This document shows positions 5,963-10,470 of a stretch of 10,470 nt of DNA, one piece after another (the stretch's first letter is position 1; each line of letters opens with the position of its first letter). Below the pieces are notes generated by a model. The model was not told where the DNA came from. It saw nothing but the letters and a program-made list of their open reading frames with translations, and did not search any database. The stretch spans positions 1 through 10,470 of the forward strand of contig CAMOCI010000013.1 of the NCBI GenBank assembly GCA_946610635.1. The letters run 5' to 3'. Source of the stretch: an uncultured Clostridia bacterium (lineage in GTDB: Bacteria > Bacillota > Clostridia > Christensenellales > UBA1242). The position numbers and the translations under genes were made by a program.

Positions 5963-6658
5963 TTAAAAGTTTACAACTCCCAAAAAGTTAATAATTCCTG
6001 CATATATGGAGTAACACATTTTGTTCATGTATTCAGGGGCGTTAAGCAATTTTTCTTCTTCTTCATTACTTAAAAATCCGCATTCTACAATCACGCCTAT
6101 TGGTTTTGTGTTGTTTAAAATGTAATAATCACCTGCAAGGGTCAACTCTCTTGCATTATCAAAGTTCGCAACCAAAATATTTCTTATACTATCTGCAAGT
6201 TTTTTGCTATCTTCATCATCTTGTTCAAAAAACACCTGTGCGCCGTTTTCACTGCTTTGTGTAAATTTATTCATGTGAATAGATACAAGAATTTGCGCAC
6301 CACTTGAGTTTATTATTTCAGCCCTTTTTTGCATGTCATCAATTTTAAAACTATCTGAATCAGTGTCTGCAAGGCAGTTTTCTTCAGTTCTTGTTTGTAT
6401 AACATTAATGCCAAAATCGGTTAAATATTTTTCTAACGTTTTTGCGTATTTTAAATTAATTTCACTTTCTATGGTGCCGTTTTTGCCAACACTTCCACCA
6501 TCAGGTTTGCCATGACCTGCATCTATAACAATAGTTATGCCTTTTGGTATAATAACATTTGTTTGTATTGCATTAGAAACCACAAAACCAAAAGTAAATA
6601 TCAACACCAAAAATACGCCAAAAAGAGCAATCATTTTTTTATTTGTAGAGATTTTCAT
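5963..6658 (-). CDS. N-acetylmuramoyl-L-alanine amidase, CwlD-like (Amidase_3)
   Basis: This zinc amidase cleaves the bond between N-acetylmuramic acid and the stem peptide in peptidoglycan. The 231-residue product begins with a short basic stretch and one hydrophobic helix (about 9-30), a signal anchor or signal peptide, then a single Amidase_3 domain (about 41-228). Zinc ligands are seen at H49 (VIDAGHGKPDGG), E64 (ESEINL) and H128 (SIHMNKF); the catalytic glutamate is E192 in VIVECGFLSNEEE. DAGHGKPDGGSVG and SIHMNKF followed by NGAQVFF are close to CwlD, which makes muramic-delta-lactam in spore cortex; the size also matches CwlD. No other sporulation gene is visible here, so the symbol is not assigned. 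The ATG at 6658 has no ribosome binding site; TATAAT lies five bases upstream, suggesting a leaderless message. Divergent from the next gene. Confidence 0.9.
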   Translation of the reverse strand: MKISTNKKMIALFGVFLVLIFTFGFVVSNAIQTNVIIPKGITIVIDAGHGKPDGGSVGKNGTIESEINLKYAKTLEKYLTDFGINVIQTRTEENCLADTDSDSFKIDDMQKRAEIINSSGAQILVSIHMNKFTQSSENGAQVFFEQDDEDSKKLADSIRNILVANFDNARELTLAGDYYILNNTKPIGVIVECGFLSNEEEEKLLNAPEYMNKMCYSIYAGIINFLGVVNF

Positions 6659-6663
6659 ATTGT

Positions 6664-6669
6664 ATTATA
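6664..6669 (-). promoter_or_regulatory. -10 box of the CwlD-like gene, adjacent to the start codon
   Basis: A perfect TATAAT on the minus strand ends five bases before the ATG at 6658. Transcription would then start at or within one or two bases of the ATG, and no Shine-Dalgarno sequence can be found. No convincing -35 box is visible at 15-18 bases, so the promoter might need an activator or be weak. Confidence 0.45.
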
Positions 6670-6771
6670 TTCAAATATTTCTACAACTTGATATATTTTT
6701 AAAATTGTAAATATTTGTTTGATTTTATACCTTTATTTTAAAACATTTAATTTAATTTACAAAACTTGATA

Positions 6772-6799
6772 TTGACAAAATCTAGTGTATAAGTATAAT
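6772..6799 (+). promoter_or_regulatory. Near-perfect promoter with the start point at the ATG (354-residue protein)
   Basis: TTGACA (6772-6777), a 16-base spacer and TATAAT (6794-6799) are both exact consensus. The predicted start is at about 6806-6808 and the ATG is at 6808, so the message should have no 5' leader or one of at most two bases. No ribosome binding site exists upstream. This is the strongest promoter in the window by sequence. Confidence 0.8.
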
Positions 6800-6807
6800 A
6801 GTATTAT

Positions 6808-7872
6808 ATGGAACTAAAACTTGATATAAAAGAACATAAGCTTACCAAAACTTTACCACAAGTTTGGCTAACACCAGATAGAGATATACCAGAAAACGAA
6901 ATGTTTGTTTTGGAAGATTTTTCTGTATATGCAAAGAAATTATATGCAAGTTTGTTAGGAATTAAAAAATTTTATCAAGATAAATTTAATAAAAATAATA
7001 CTTATACAATAGACGAATATTTGCAATTATTTGATAGTGCGTATAATAAAATTTTAAATGTTTTTGTTCCTACCACTCAAGCAACAAAAATAATATCTAG
7101 TGACAAAACTTTAAAACAAAAAGATTATAATGCAGAAACTAGATTTTTATTATTAGAAAAAGTTTTGCAAAACAATAATAATTTTAAGTTTGATGAAAAT
7201 AATAATTTAATAGGTTTTTCAGATGAAACGTATTTAAAAATTAAAAATAAAGTAAAACAACTGTTTTTGATTGAAAAATTATGTTCGTTTACCACAAGAG
7301 AGTTTTGGAAAGAAGAAATTACAAGTTTTGAAGATTTAGACTTAAATAAGCCGTATAAAATTTTGGTTAAATGTGTTTTAAAAGATGGTTGGAGAAAAGA
7401 AGGCAAGTCTAAAAAATTAGATAATTTTATGAAGAGTAAAATTTTTAATTCAACATCGTTAATAGATAATAAACACTTTTATAACACTTTTTTTGCTTTT
7501 ACAAGCCAGTATGCATTACTATTAATAGATTATAGTGATAAAGATTATGTTTGTGCAAGTGCAAAAGATAGTTATAGCGAAGAAGTTATTGATAACAAAA
7601 ATTTGCTTGAATTCAAAAGAGTTTTTTCTGACATTTTACTTCAAAATGAAATTAATGAAAACCAACAAAATCACAAGTTTTATGCTGAAGCAGTTGAGTG
7701 TGAAACACCACAAAATATATTAGATAACATAGAACTTTATACAGAAGTTAATATGAAGCATATAAAACCCAAAGCAGTTATAGTACCTAATTATGATAGC
7801 ATTGATTTTGCAAAGCAAGTTGCAAAAGAGTATGGTGACTTACCAGTTATAATGCAATATGAAAAAAAATAA
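6808..7872 (+). CDS. Hypothetical protein, possibly ADP-ribosyltransferase-like C-terminal half
   Basis: I cannot name this 354-residue protein. It is soluble, with no signal peptide or membrane segment. The N-terminal half (1-160) looks helical and Lys/Asn-rich. The C-terminal half has strands: KPYKILVKCVLKDGW (181-195), FNSTSLIDN (213-221), YALLLIDYSDKDYVCASAKD (235-254) and YTEVNMKHIKPKAVIVP (311-327), then DFAKQVAKEYGDLPVI. A first strand, then an S-T-S motif, then a Y-x-E segment followed by a hydrophobic strand is the order seen in R-S-E class ADP-ribosyltransferases. However, the first-strand arginine is not evident and the residue two before E313 is Tyr rather than Gln or Glu, so this is only a hint. 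It has its own strong, apparently leaderless promoter and a strong terminator, so it is monocistronic. The coding frame is long and uninterrupted, so the gene itself is secure. Confidence 0.8.
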   Translation: MELKLDIKEHKLTKTLPQVWLTPDRDIPENEMFVLEDFSVYAKKLYASLLGIKKFYQDKFNKNNTYTIDEYLQLFDSAYNKILNVFVPTTQATKIISSDKTLKQKDYNAETRFLLLEKVLQNNNNFKFDENNNLIGFSDETYLKIKNKVKQLFLIEKLCSFTTREFWKEEITSFEDLDLNKPYKILVKCVLKDGWRKEGKSKKLDNFMKSKIFNSTSLIDNKHFYNTFFAFTSQYALLLIDYSDKDYVCASAKDSYSEEVIDNKNLLEFKRVFSDILLQNEINENQQNHKFYAEAVECETPQNILDNIELYTEVNMKHIKPKAVIVPNYDSIDFAKQVAKEYGDLPVIMQYEKK

Positions 7873-7913
7873 ATCAGCCATAGTCACTGACTTTTGAAAC
7901 ATGCCAAATAATT

Positions 7914-7947
7914 AACACTTTAACTTGAAAAAGTTAGAGTGTTTTTT
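7914..7947 (+). terminator. Strong terminator after the 354-residue protein gene
   Basis: AACACTTTAACTT (7914-7926) pairs with AAGTTAGAGTGTT (7931-7943) over 13 bp with one T-G pair and a GAAA tetraloop, followed by a T-tract to 7947. It lies 42 bases after the stop codon. Confidence 0.92.
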
Positions 7948-7969
7948 ATTCTCTCTTAACCAGCCAACA

Positions 7970-8068
7970 AAACGGATATTATGCTGTTGTCATAGGTTGT
8001 CGTTGTCATCTTAATATTTACAATTACATGAAATGCACTTTAACCTTGACAACAAATAATATTCGTTT
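7970..8068. repeat. Long imperfect inverted repeat (foldback element?)
   Basis: The left arm 7970-7998 and the right arm 8042-8068 are inverted copies: AAACG, one mismatch, ATATTAT, a small length difference, TGTTGTCA, a second length difference, GGTT. About 24 of 27 positions match. They enclose 43 bases. On either strand this would fold into a long hairpin without a T-tract, so it is not a terminator. It could be a small non-autonomous foldback element or a decayed one. Confidence 0.65.
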
Positions 8069-8084
8069 AAACTAAAAAACAAAG

Positions 8085-8136
8085 AGAAAAAAAGGGTGTC
8101 GTGCGAATGCTAACGCCAGCACACACTCTTTCTTCT
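8085..8136 (-). terminator. Terminator of the ABC exporter operon (minus strand)
   Basis: On the minus strand AGAAGAAAGAGTGT (8136-8123) pairs with the ACACCC-T run (8099-8085), followed inwards by a GTGC/GCAC extension (8119-8122 with 8101-8104) and a 14-nt loop. The T-rich 3' arm continues into TCTCTTTGTTTTTT. The stem has a few mismatches and overlaps its own T-tract. It is placed about 94 bases after the permease stop. Confidence 0.5.
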
Positions 8137-8154
8137 AACTAAGTTATTTTATGG

Positions 8155-8206
8155 GTGCTTGTCTTCGGTGGATCGAAGCGACACCGACTTGTATCAAGAC
8201 AAGCAC
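8155..8206. repeat. Compound hairpin with an 11-bp outer stem
   Basis: GTGCTTGTCTT (8155-8165) and AAGACAAGCAC (8196-8206) are perfect inverted repeats. Inside, CGGTG (8166-8170) pairs with CACCG (8182-8186). Two alternative small hairpins compete: CTTCG/CGAAG (8163-8167 with 8174-8178) and CTTG/CAAG (8188-8191 with 8195-8198). There is no T-tract on either side. The order and GC content suggest a repeat element or a structured RNA 3' end of the ABC operon; which one cannot be decided here. Confidence 0.6.
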
Positions 8207-8229
8207 ACGCCACAGTGCCATTTTAATTT

Positions 8230-9012
8230 TTATTTATCGCTAACCATATTTTTTTTAAATGCTATAATTGTTAAGATTATACTACCAAACATAAATATTA
8301 AGATAGGAATTAAACCTAAGATTGCAATGTTATCAAAAGAATAAGCTAATCCTAATGCGTTTGTTGAATTTGTAATTATTCTACCAATATAAACTGATGG
8401 GTAAAATGGTAAAAATCTACAAAATGATTCAAAAGCACCCATAGTTTCAATTGGCATCCAGCAACCACCAAGTATTCCAGAAAAACTTATAAATACAGAA
8501 CAAATACCAGGTGCTGATTTATCATTAAATATAGTTCCAAATAATATTCCTAAAAATATATTTGTAATAAGTATTGGCAATTGAGAAATAATTAAAAGGA
8601 CAATATTACCAATAGTTATAAAGCCAATATTAGATATTAGAGAAATTATAAACCCAGTTATTATACAAACTCCTGTTTGTAATAATCCAATAAATAAACC
8701 AACAAGGGAATATCCTAATATAAAATGATAGGATTTCATTGGGGAAGAATATAGTCTTTTTAAGAAGAATGTTTGTTTGTCTTTTGATACAATAATGGCA
8801 AGAGTTAACATAACAAAAGAATACGAAAATACAATTATTCCAGGAAGTAAAGACAACACTTCAAAAGTAGGAGTATGCCCATTTGAAAACTTGTTGATTA
8901 TATAAAACAAGAAAAACATTGCAATAGGAAACCCGATACAAAAAACATATATGATGGGGTCTCTTAAAATTTCTTTTAAATTTTTTTTATAAAAATTTAC
9001 AACTTTATTCAT
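8230..9012 (-). CDS. ABC-2 type exporter permease
   Basis: This is an integral membrane subunit of an ABC exporter, 260 residues, the usual length for ABC-2 permeases. A short amphipathic N-terminus with RDPIIYVFCIGFPIAMFFLF (about 17-36) gives the first helix. Further hydrophobic segments lie at about 55-75, 93-117, 130-158, 168-188 and 228-252, six in all. The cytoplasmic loop SKDKQTFFLKRLYSSPMKSY (76-95) between the second and third helices is typical of ABC-2 transporters ('R-L-x-x-x-P-M'). The start overlaps the end of the ATPase gene by 8 bases, and a GGAGG ribosome binding site lies inside the latter, so the two are translationally coupled. The substrate cannot be told; such two-gene exporters handle drugs, antimicrobial peptides or lipids. 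No lantibiotic or bacteriocin gene is visible next to it. Confidence 0.93.
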   Translation of the reverse strand: MNKVVNFYKKNLKEILRDPIIYVFCIGFPIAMFFLFYIINKFSNGHTPTFEVLSLLPGIIVFSYSFVMLTLAIIVSKDKQTFFLKRLYSSPMKSYHFILGYSLVGLFIGLLQTGVCIITGFIISLISNIGFITIGNIVLLIISQLPILITNIFLGILFGTIFNDKSAPGICSVFISFSGILGGCWMPIETMGAFESFCRFLPFYPSVYIGRIITNSTNALGLAYSFDNIAILGLIPILIFMFGSIILTIIAFKKNMVSDK

Positions 9013-9724
9013 TCTTTGCCTCCACTAACTTTATAAAAGCATCTTCAAAGTTTTGTGTGTTTGTTATTTGCTTTATTTCTTCAATAGTTCCTGTTTTAAG
9101 TAATTTGCCATTTGATAATATGGCAACTCTATCACACAAATTTTCTATTTCTTCTAAGTAGTGTGAAGTTAATATAATTGTAATGTTTTTTTGTAGTTTC
9201 TTTATAATATTCCAAAGTTCACGCCTAGCAAAAACATCTAAACCAAGTGTCGGCTCATCAAGAAATAAAATTTTTGGTTTTGAAATTAGCGCAATTGCAA
9301 TCGATAATCTTCTTTTATAGCCACCAGATAAAGTTTTTGCTCGTTGATTTATAACTTCATTTAGATTAAAAATATCTACAATTTCATTTATTGTATGCGC
9401 ATCGTTATTGTTGTATATGTTTGCAAAAAACTCCAGATTTTCTTTTACAGTTAAGTTATTTGCTACTGATGTTTCTTGTGGTGATATATCGATTATTTTT
9501 TTAATTTTATCAATCTCTTTATCTAAATTATAATCATTGATTGTAATACTTCCACTCGTTTTTCTTGTCAAACCACAAAGAATTTTAATTAAAGTTGTTT
9601 TTCCGGCACCATTTACACCCAAAAGCCCAAACAATTCGCCTTCTTTAATTGTTAGAGAAACATTATCTAATGCCTTTTTAGTTTTATAGTTCTTGCAAAC
9701 ATTTTCGATCGTTATAATATTCAT
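9005..9724 (-). CDS. ABC transporter ATP-binding protein (exporter type)
   Basis: This is the cytoplasmic ATPase that drives the ABC-2 permease encoded next, 239 residues. All motifs are intact: Walker A GVNGAGKT (36-43), Q-loop Q83 in DISPQETSV, signature LSGGYKRR (132-139), Walker B ILFLDEP (152-158) with E157, D-loop LGLD, and switch H188 in LTSHYLEE. The A-loop aromatic is Y13 in KNYKTKKALDNVSL, as in the CcmA/drug-exporter branch of ABC ATPases. The AAGGAG ribosome binding site (9734-9739) overlaps the stop codon of the upstream regulator gene, so the three genes form one operon. The C-terminal ~25 residues (NTQNFEDAFIKLVEAKNE) match the usual short tail of these exporters. Confidence 0.96.
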   Translation of the reverse strand: MNIITIENVCKNYKTKKALDNVSLTIKEGELFGLLGVNGAGKTTLIKILCGLTRKTSGSITINDYNLDKEIDKIKKIIDISPQETSVANNLTVKENLEFFANIYNNNDAHTINEIVDIFNLNEVINQRAKTLSGGYKRRLSIAIALISKPKILFLDEPTLGLDVFARRELWNIIKKLQKNITIILTSHYLEEIENLCDRVAILSNGKLLKTGTIEEIKQITNTQNFEDAFIKLVEAKNE

Positions 9725-9737
9725 ACAATAAAACTCC

Positions 9738-9947
9738 TTATTGTTTTAATACCTTATCTGTTAAACTATCAATAACATCTGCTTTTAGTAAAGCAATACC
9801 TTTTTCCTTATCACAAAGAACAATAACAGAATCTCCTGGATTTATATCAAACATATTTCTTATCTCTTTTGGTATGACAATTTGTCCTTTTTCTCCCACT
9901 TTACAAATACCAGCATATTTGTTTTTATCAGTTTTAACTTTTTCCAT
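9738..9947 (-). CDS. AbrB/SpoVT/MazE-type transcriptional regulator
   Basis: The 69-residue product carries a swapped-hairpin AbrB/SpoVT DNA-binding domain at about 14-56: CKVGEKGQIVIPKEIRNMFDINPGD followed by a VIVLCDKEKGIALLKAD strand pair. GEKGQIVIPKEIR is the family core; G-Q-I-V-I-P-K lies at the DNA-contacting hairpin. Such proteins act as dimers. The short C-terminal tail (57-69) is not a toxin-binding extension, so an antitoxin role is unlikely, and the next gene is an ABC ATPase rather than a toxin. Its start is fixed by AAAGGAG (9954-9960) with a six-base gap. It is the first gene of the operon, followed after 13 bases by the ATPase. A perfect palindrome just after the promoter suggests that it controls its own operon; this is an inference. 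Confidence 0.93.
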   Translation of the reverse strand: MEKVKTDKNKYAGICKVGEKGQIVIPKEIRNMFDINPGDSVIVLCDKEKGIALLKADVIDSLTDKVLKQ

Positions 9948-9961
9948 TTTAAACTCCTTTT

Positions 9962-9977
9962 GTATAATTAATTATAC
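9962..9977. promoter_or_regulatory. Perfect 16-bp palindrome, probable operator
   Basis: GTATAATTAATTATAC is its own reverse complement over 16 bases. It lies about five to twenty bases downstream of the predicted start of the abrB-type operon, between promoter and ribosome binding site. This is a typical place for an autorepressor site, and the first gene encodes a dimeric DNA-binding protein. Formation of an RNA hairpin is possible but would be AT-only and weak. Confidence 0.6.
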
Positions 9978-9988
9978 TTTTCATACTG

Positions 9989-10017
9989 GTTATACTATTG
10001 TTCAATCGTTTTGTCAA
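9989..10017 (-). promoter_or_regulatory. Promoter of the AbrB-ABC exporter operon
   Basis: On the minus strand TTGACA (10017-10012) is separated by 17 bases from TATAAC (9994-9989). The predicted start is near 9982, about 35 bases before the ATG of the regulator gene at 9947. Both boxes and spacing are close to consensus for the housekeeping sigma factor. Confidence 0.85.
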
Positions 10018-10029
10018 CTGATTAACAAA

Positions 10030-10063
10030 AAAAACACCTTATCAATTACGATAAAGTGTTTTT
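10030..10063 (-). terminator. Terminator of the right-edge gene
   Basis: AAAAACAC (10030-10037) pairs with GTGTTTTT (10056-10063). After one C-A mismatch, TTATC (10039-10043) pairs with GATAA (10050-10054) around a six-base loop. On the minus strand an eight-T run follows. It lies between the stop of the right-edge gene (10111) and the promoter of the AbrB operon, so it insulates the two. Confidence 0.85.
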
Positions 10064-10075
10064 AGAATTATGACA

Positions 10076-10099
10076 CCAGTTTTAAACTGGATAACCAGT
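10076..10099. promoter_or_regulatory. Cluster of CCAGT half-sites, including an inverted pair
   Basis: CCAGTTT-T-AAACTGG (10076-10090) is a perfect inverted repeat with a one-base centre, followed by ATAACCAGT (10091-10099). The same nine bases ATAACCAGT occur on the minus strand at 9993-9985, over the -10 box of the AbrB operon. A shared protein-binding site is possible. The first inverted repeat could also be part of the 3' end structure of the right-edge gene. Confidence 0.35.
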
Positions 10100-10110
10100 G
10101 TTCCGCTTTT

Positions 10111-10470
10111 TTATTTTTCTTTGGTCGGTTCAGTTTTAAGTCCGTTGAAGTTTGTGTTTAGTTGGGAAAGTTTTTGTGGAGTGTAACTGTCAATATTGAA
10201 TTGCAGGTCGTCGATTAATGCTTGCCATGGTTGTGGTTGGTAAGTTTGTGCATTTAGATTATTTAAACTGTGTGCAACGCCAAAACAAGTGGCGATAGCA
10301 ATTGATTCAGCAGCACACTTAGCATTTTTTGGTATAAATGTTTGGTTGTCAATTTCGCAGGGATTTAGTTCCCAATTTTTGTTGAAACTGACACATTTAA
10401 TATTGTGGTCGTTATAAATTAAATGAAAGCCGCGGTGTTCGGTATCAATTAAATTACTGGAAATGATTTG
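10111..10470 (-). CDS. C-terminal part of an unidentified protein (5' end outside the window)
   Basis: On the minus strand a frame of 119 codons is open from the right edge to a TAA at 10111-10113. No ATG occurs in this part, so a start-based gene finder could miss it. The product has a mixed strand pattern (GFHLIYNDHNIKCVSFNKNW), then WELNPCEIDNQTFIPKNAKC, a helix-like Ala-rich stretch (AAESIAIATCFGVAHSLNNL), an aromatic/Gln segment (TYQPQPWQALIDDL) and a polar tail ending KTEPTKEK. Codons ending in C (AAC, TTC, CAC, GAC, ATC) are more frequent than in the neighbouring genes, and the DNA is less AT-rich. That hints at a different origin, or at high expression. I do not recognise a family. 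The in-frame composition and a good downstream terminator make it very likely a real gene. Confidence 0.65.
   Translation of the reverse strand, partial: QIISSNLIDTEHRGFHLIYNDHNIKCVSFNKNWELNPCEIDNQTFIPKNAKCAAESIAIATCFGVAHSLNNLNAQTYQPQPWQALIDDLQFNIDSYTPQKLSQLNTNFNGLKTEPTKEK

Larger units (their letters stand above)
7873..8229. other. Non-coding stretch packed with inverted repeats
   Basis: These 357 bases separate the convergent 354-residue protein gene and the ABC permease gene. They hold, in order: a plus-strand terminator (7914-7947), a long imperfect inverted repeat (7970-8068), a minus-strand terminator-like hairpin (8085-8136) and a compound hairpin (8155-8206). I see no convincing gene: the short open frame at 8159-8344 runs over the hairpin and the permease gene. 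From about 8095 to 8220 the segment is clearly richer in G and C than its neighbours. Confidence 0.75.

Noticed and set aside
7873-8229. tRNA gene or CRISPR array among the inverted repeats
   Set aside because: No cloverleaf with a TTCGA-type T-loop and acceptor pairing can be built, and the repeats are inverted and different from one another rather than regularly spaced direct repeats.
8159-8344. A 61-codon plus-strand open frame across the compound hairpin
   Set aside because: It runs antisense over the end of the permease gene, its first part is the inverted repeat 8155-8206, and it has no ribosome binding site.
9738-9947. AbrB-type gene as a MazE-like antitoxin
   Set aside because: No toxin gene is adjacent on either side, the C-terminal tail is too short for a toxin-binding arm, and the next gene is an ABC ATPase in the same operon.

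Overview
The window reads as a piece of the chromosome of a low-GC Gram-positive bacterium, most likely an uncultured member of the Clostridia. The base composition is strongly AT-rich. Several genes carry strong AAGGAG-type ribosome binding sites, intrinsic terminators are frequent, and the RNase P RNA has class A features (the usual type in Clostridia, whereas Bacilli have class B). The gene content is house-keeping with a few accessory genes; there is no tRNA, 16S/23S rRNA, CRISPR array, transposase or prophage structural gene that I can see.

Layout from left to right. (1) The 3' part of glmM (cell-wall precursor synthesis), a terminator, then a monocistronic acyl-ACP thioesterase. (2) A convergent four-helix membrane protein of unknown role on the minus strand, sharing a bidirectional terminator with the thioesterase. 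(3) rnpB with a near-consensus promoter and a clean terminator. (4) A two-gene plus-strand unit: a GNAT-like protein and an ABC-F ATPase. (5) A minus-strand pair: a CwlD-type amidase followed by an Asn/Glu/Lys-rich helical protein of unknown function. (6) A divergent 354-residue protein of unknown function behind a near-perfect promoter whose start point falls on the ATG. (7) A 357-base non-coding stretch (7873-8229) that holds four separate inverted-repeat structures. (8) A minus-strand operon of an AbrB/SpoVT-type regulator, an ABC ATPase and an ABC-2 permease, with a consensus promoter and a perfect 16-bp palindrome just after the predicted transcription start. (9) At the right edge, the C-terminal 119 codons of an unidentified minus-strand gene, ending in its own terminator.

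The most informative signals are these. The ABC-F protein has one composite ATP site intact, while the other has lost both its Walker A lysine and its LSGGQ-type signature. Three genes (thioesterase, CwlD-like amidase, 354-residue protein) appear to be transcribed without a 5' leader. The AbrB-ABC operon has a probable operator palindrome. The structured non-coding region around 7970-8206 looks like the debris of one or more foldback elements. No complete novel system is proven here. The 354-residue protein has a faint ADP-ribosyltransferase-like motif pattern, and the membrane protein beside rnpB is the other good candidate for unexpected biology.
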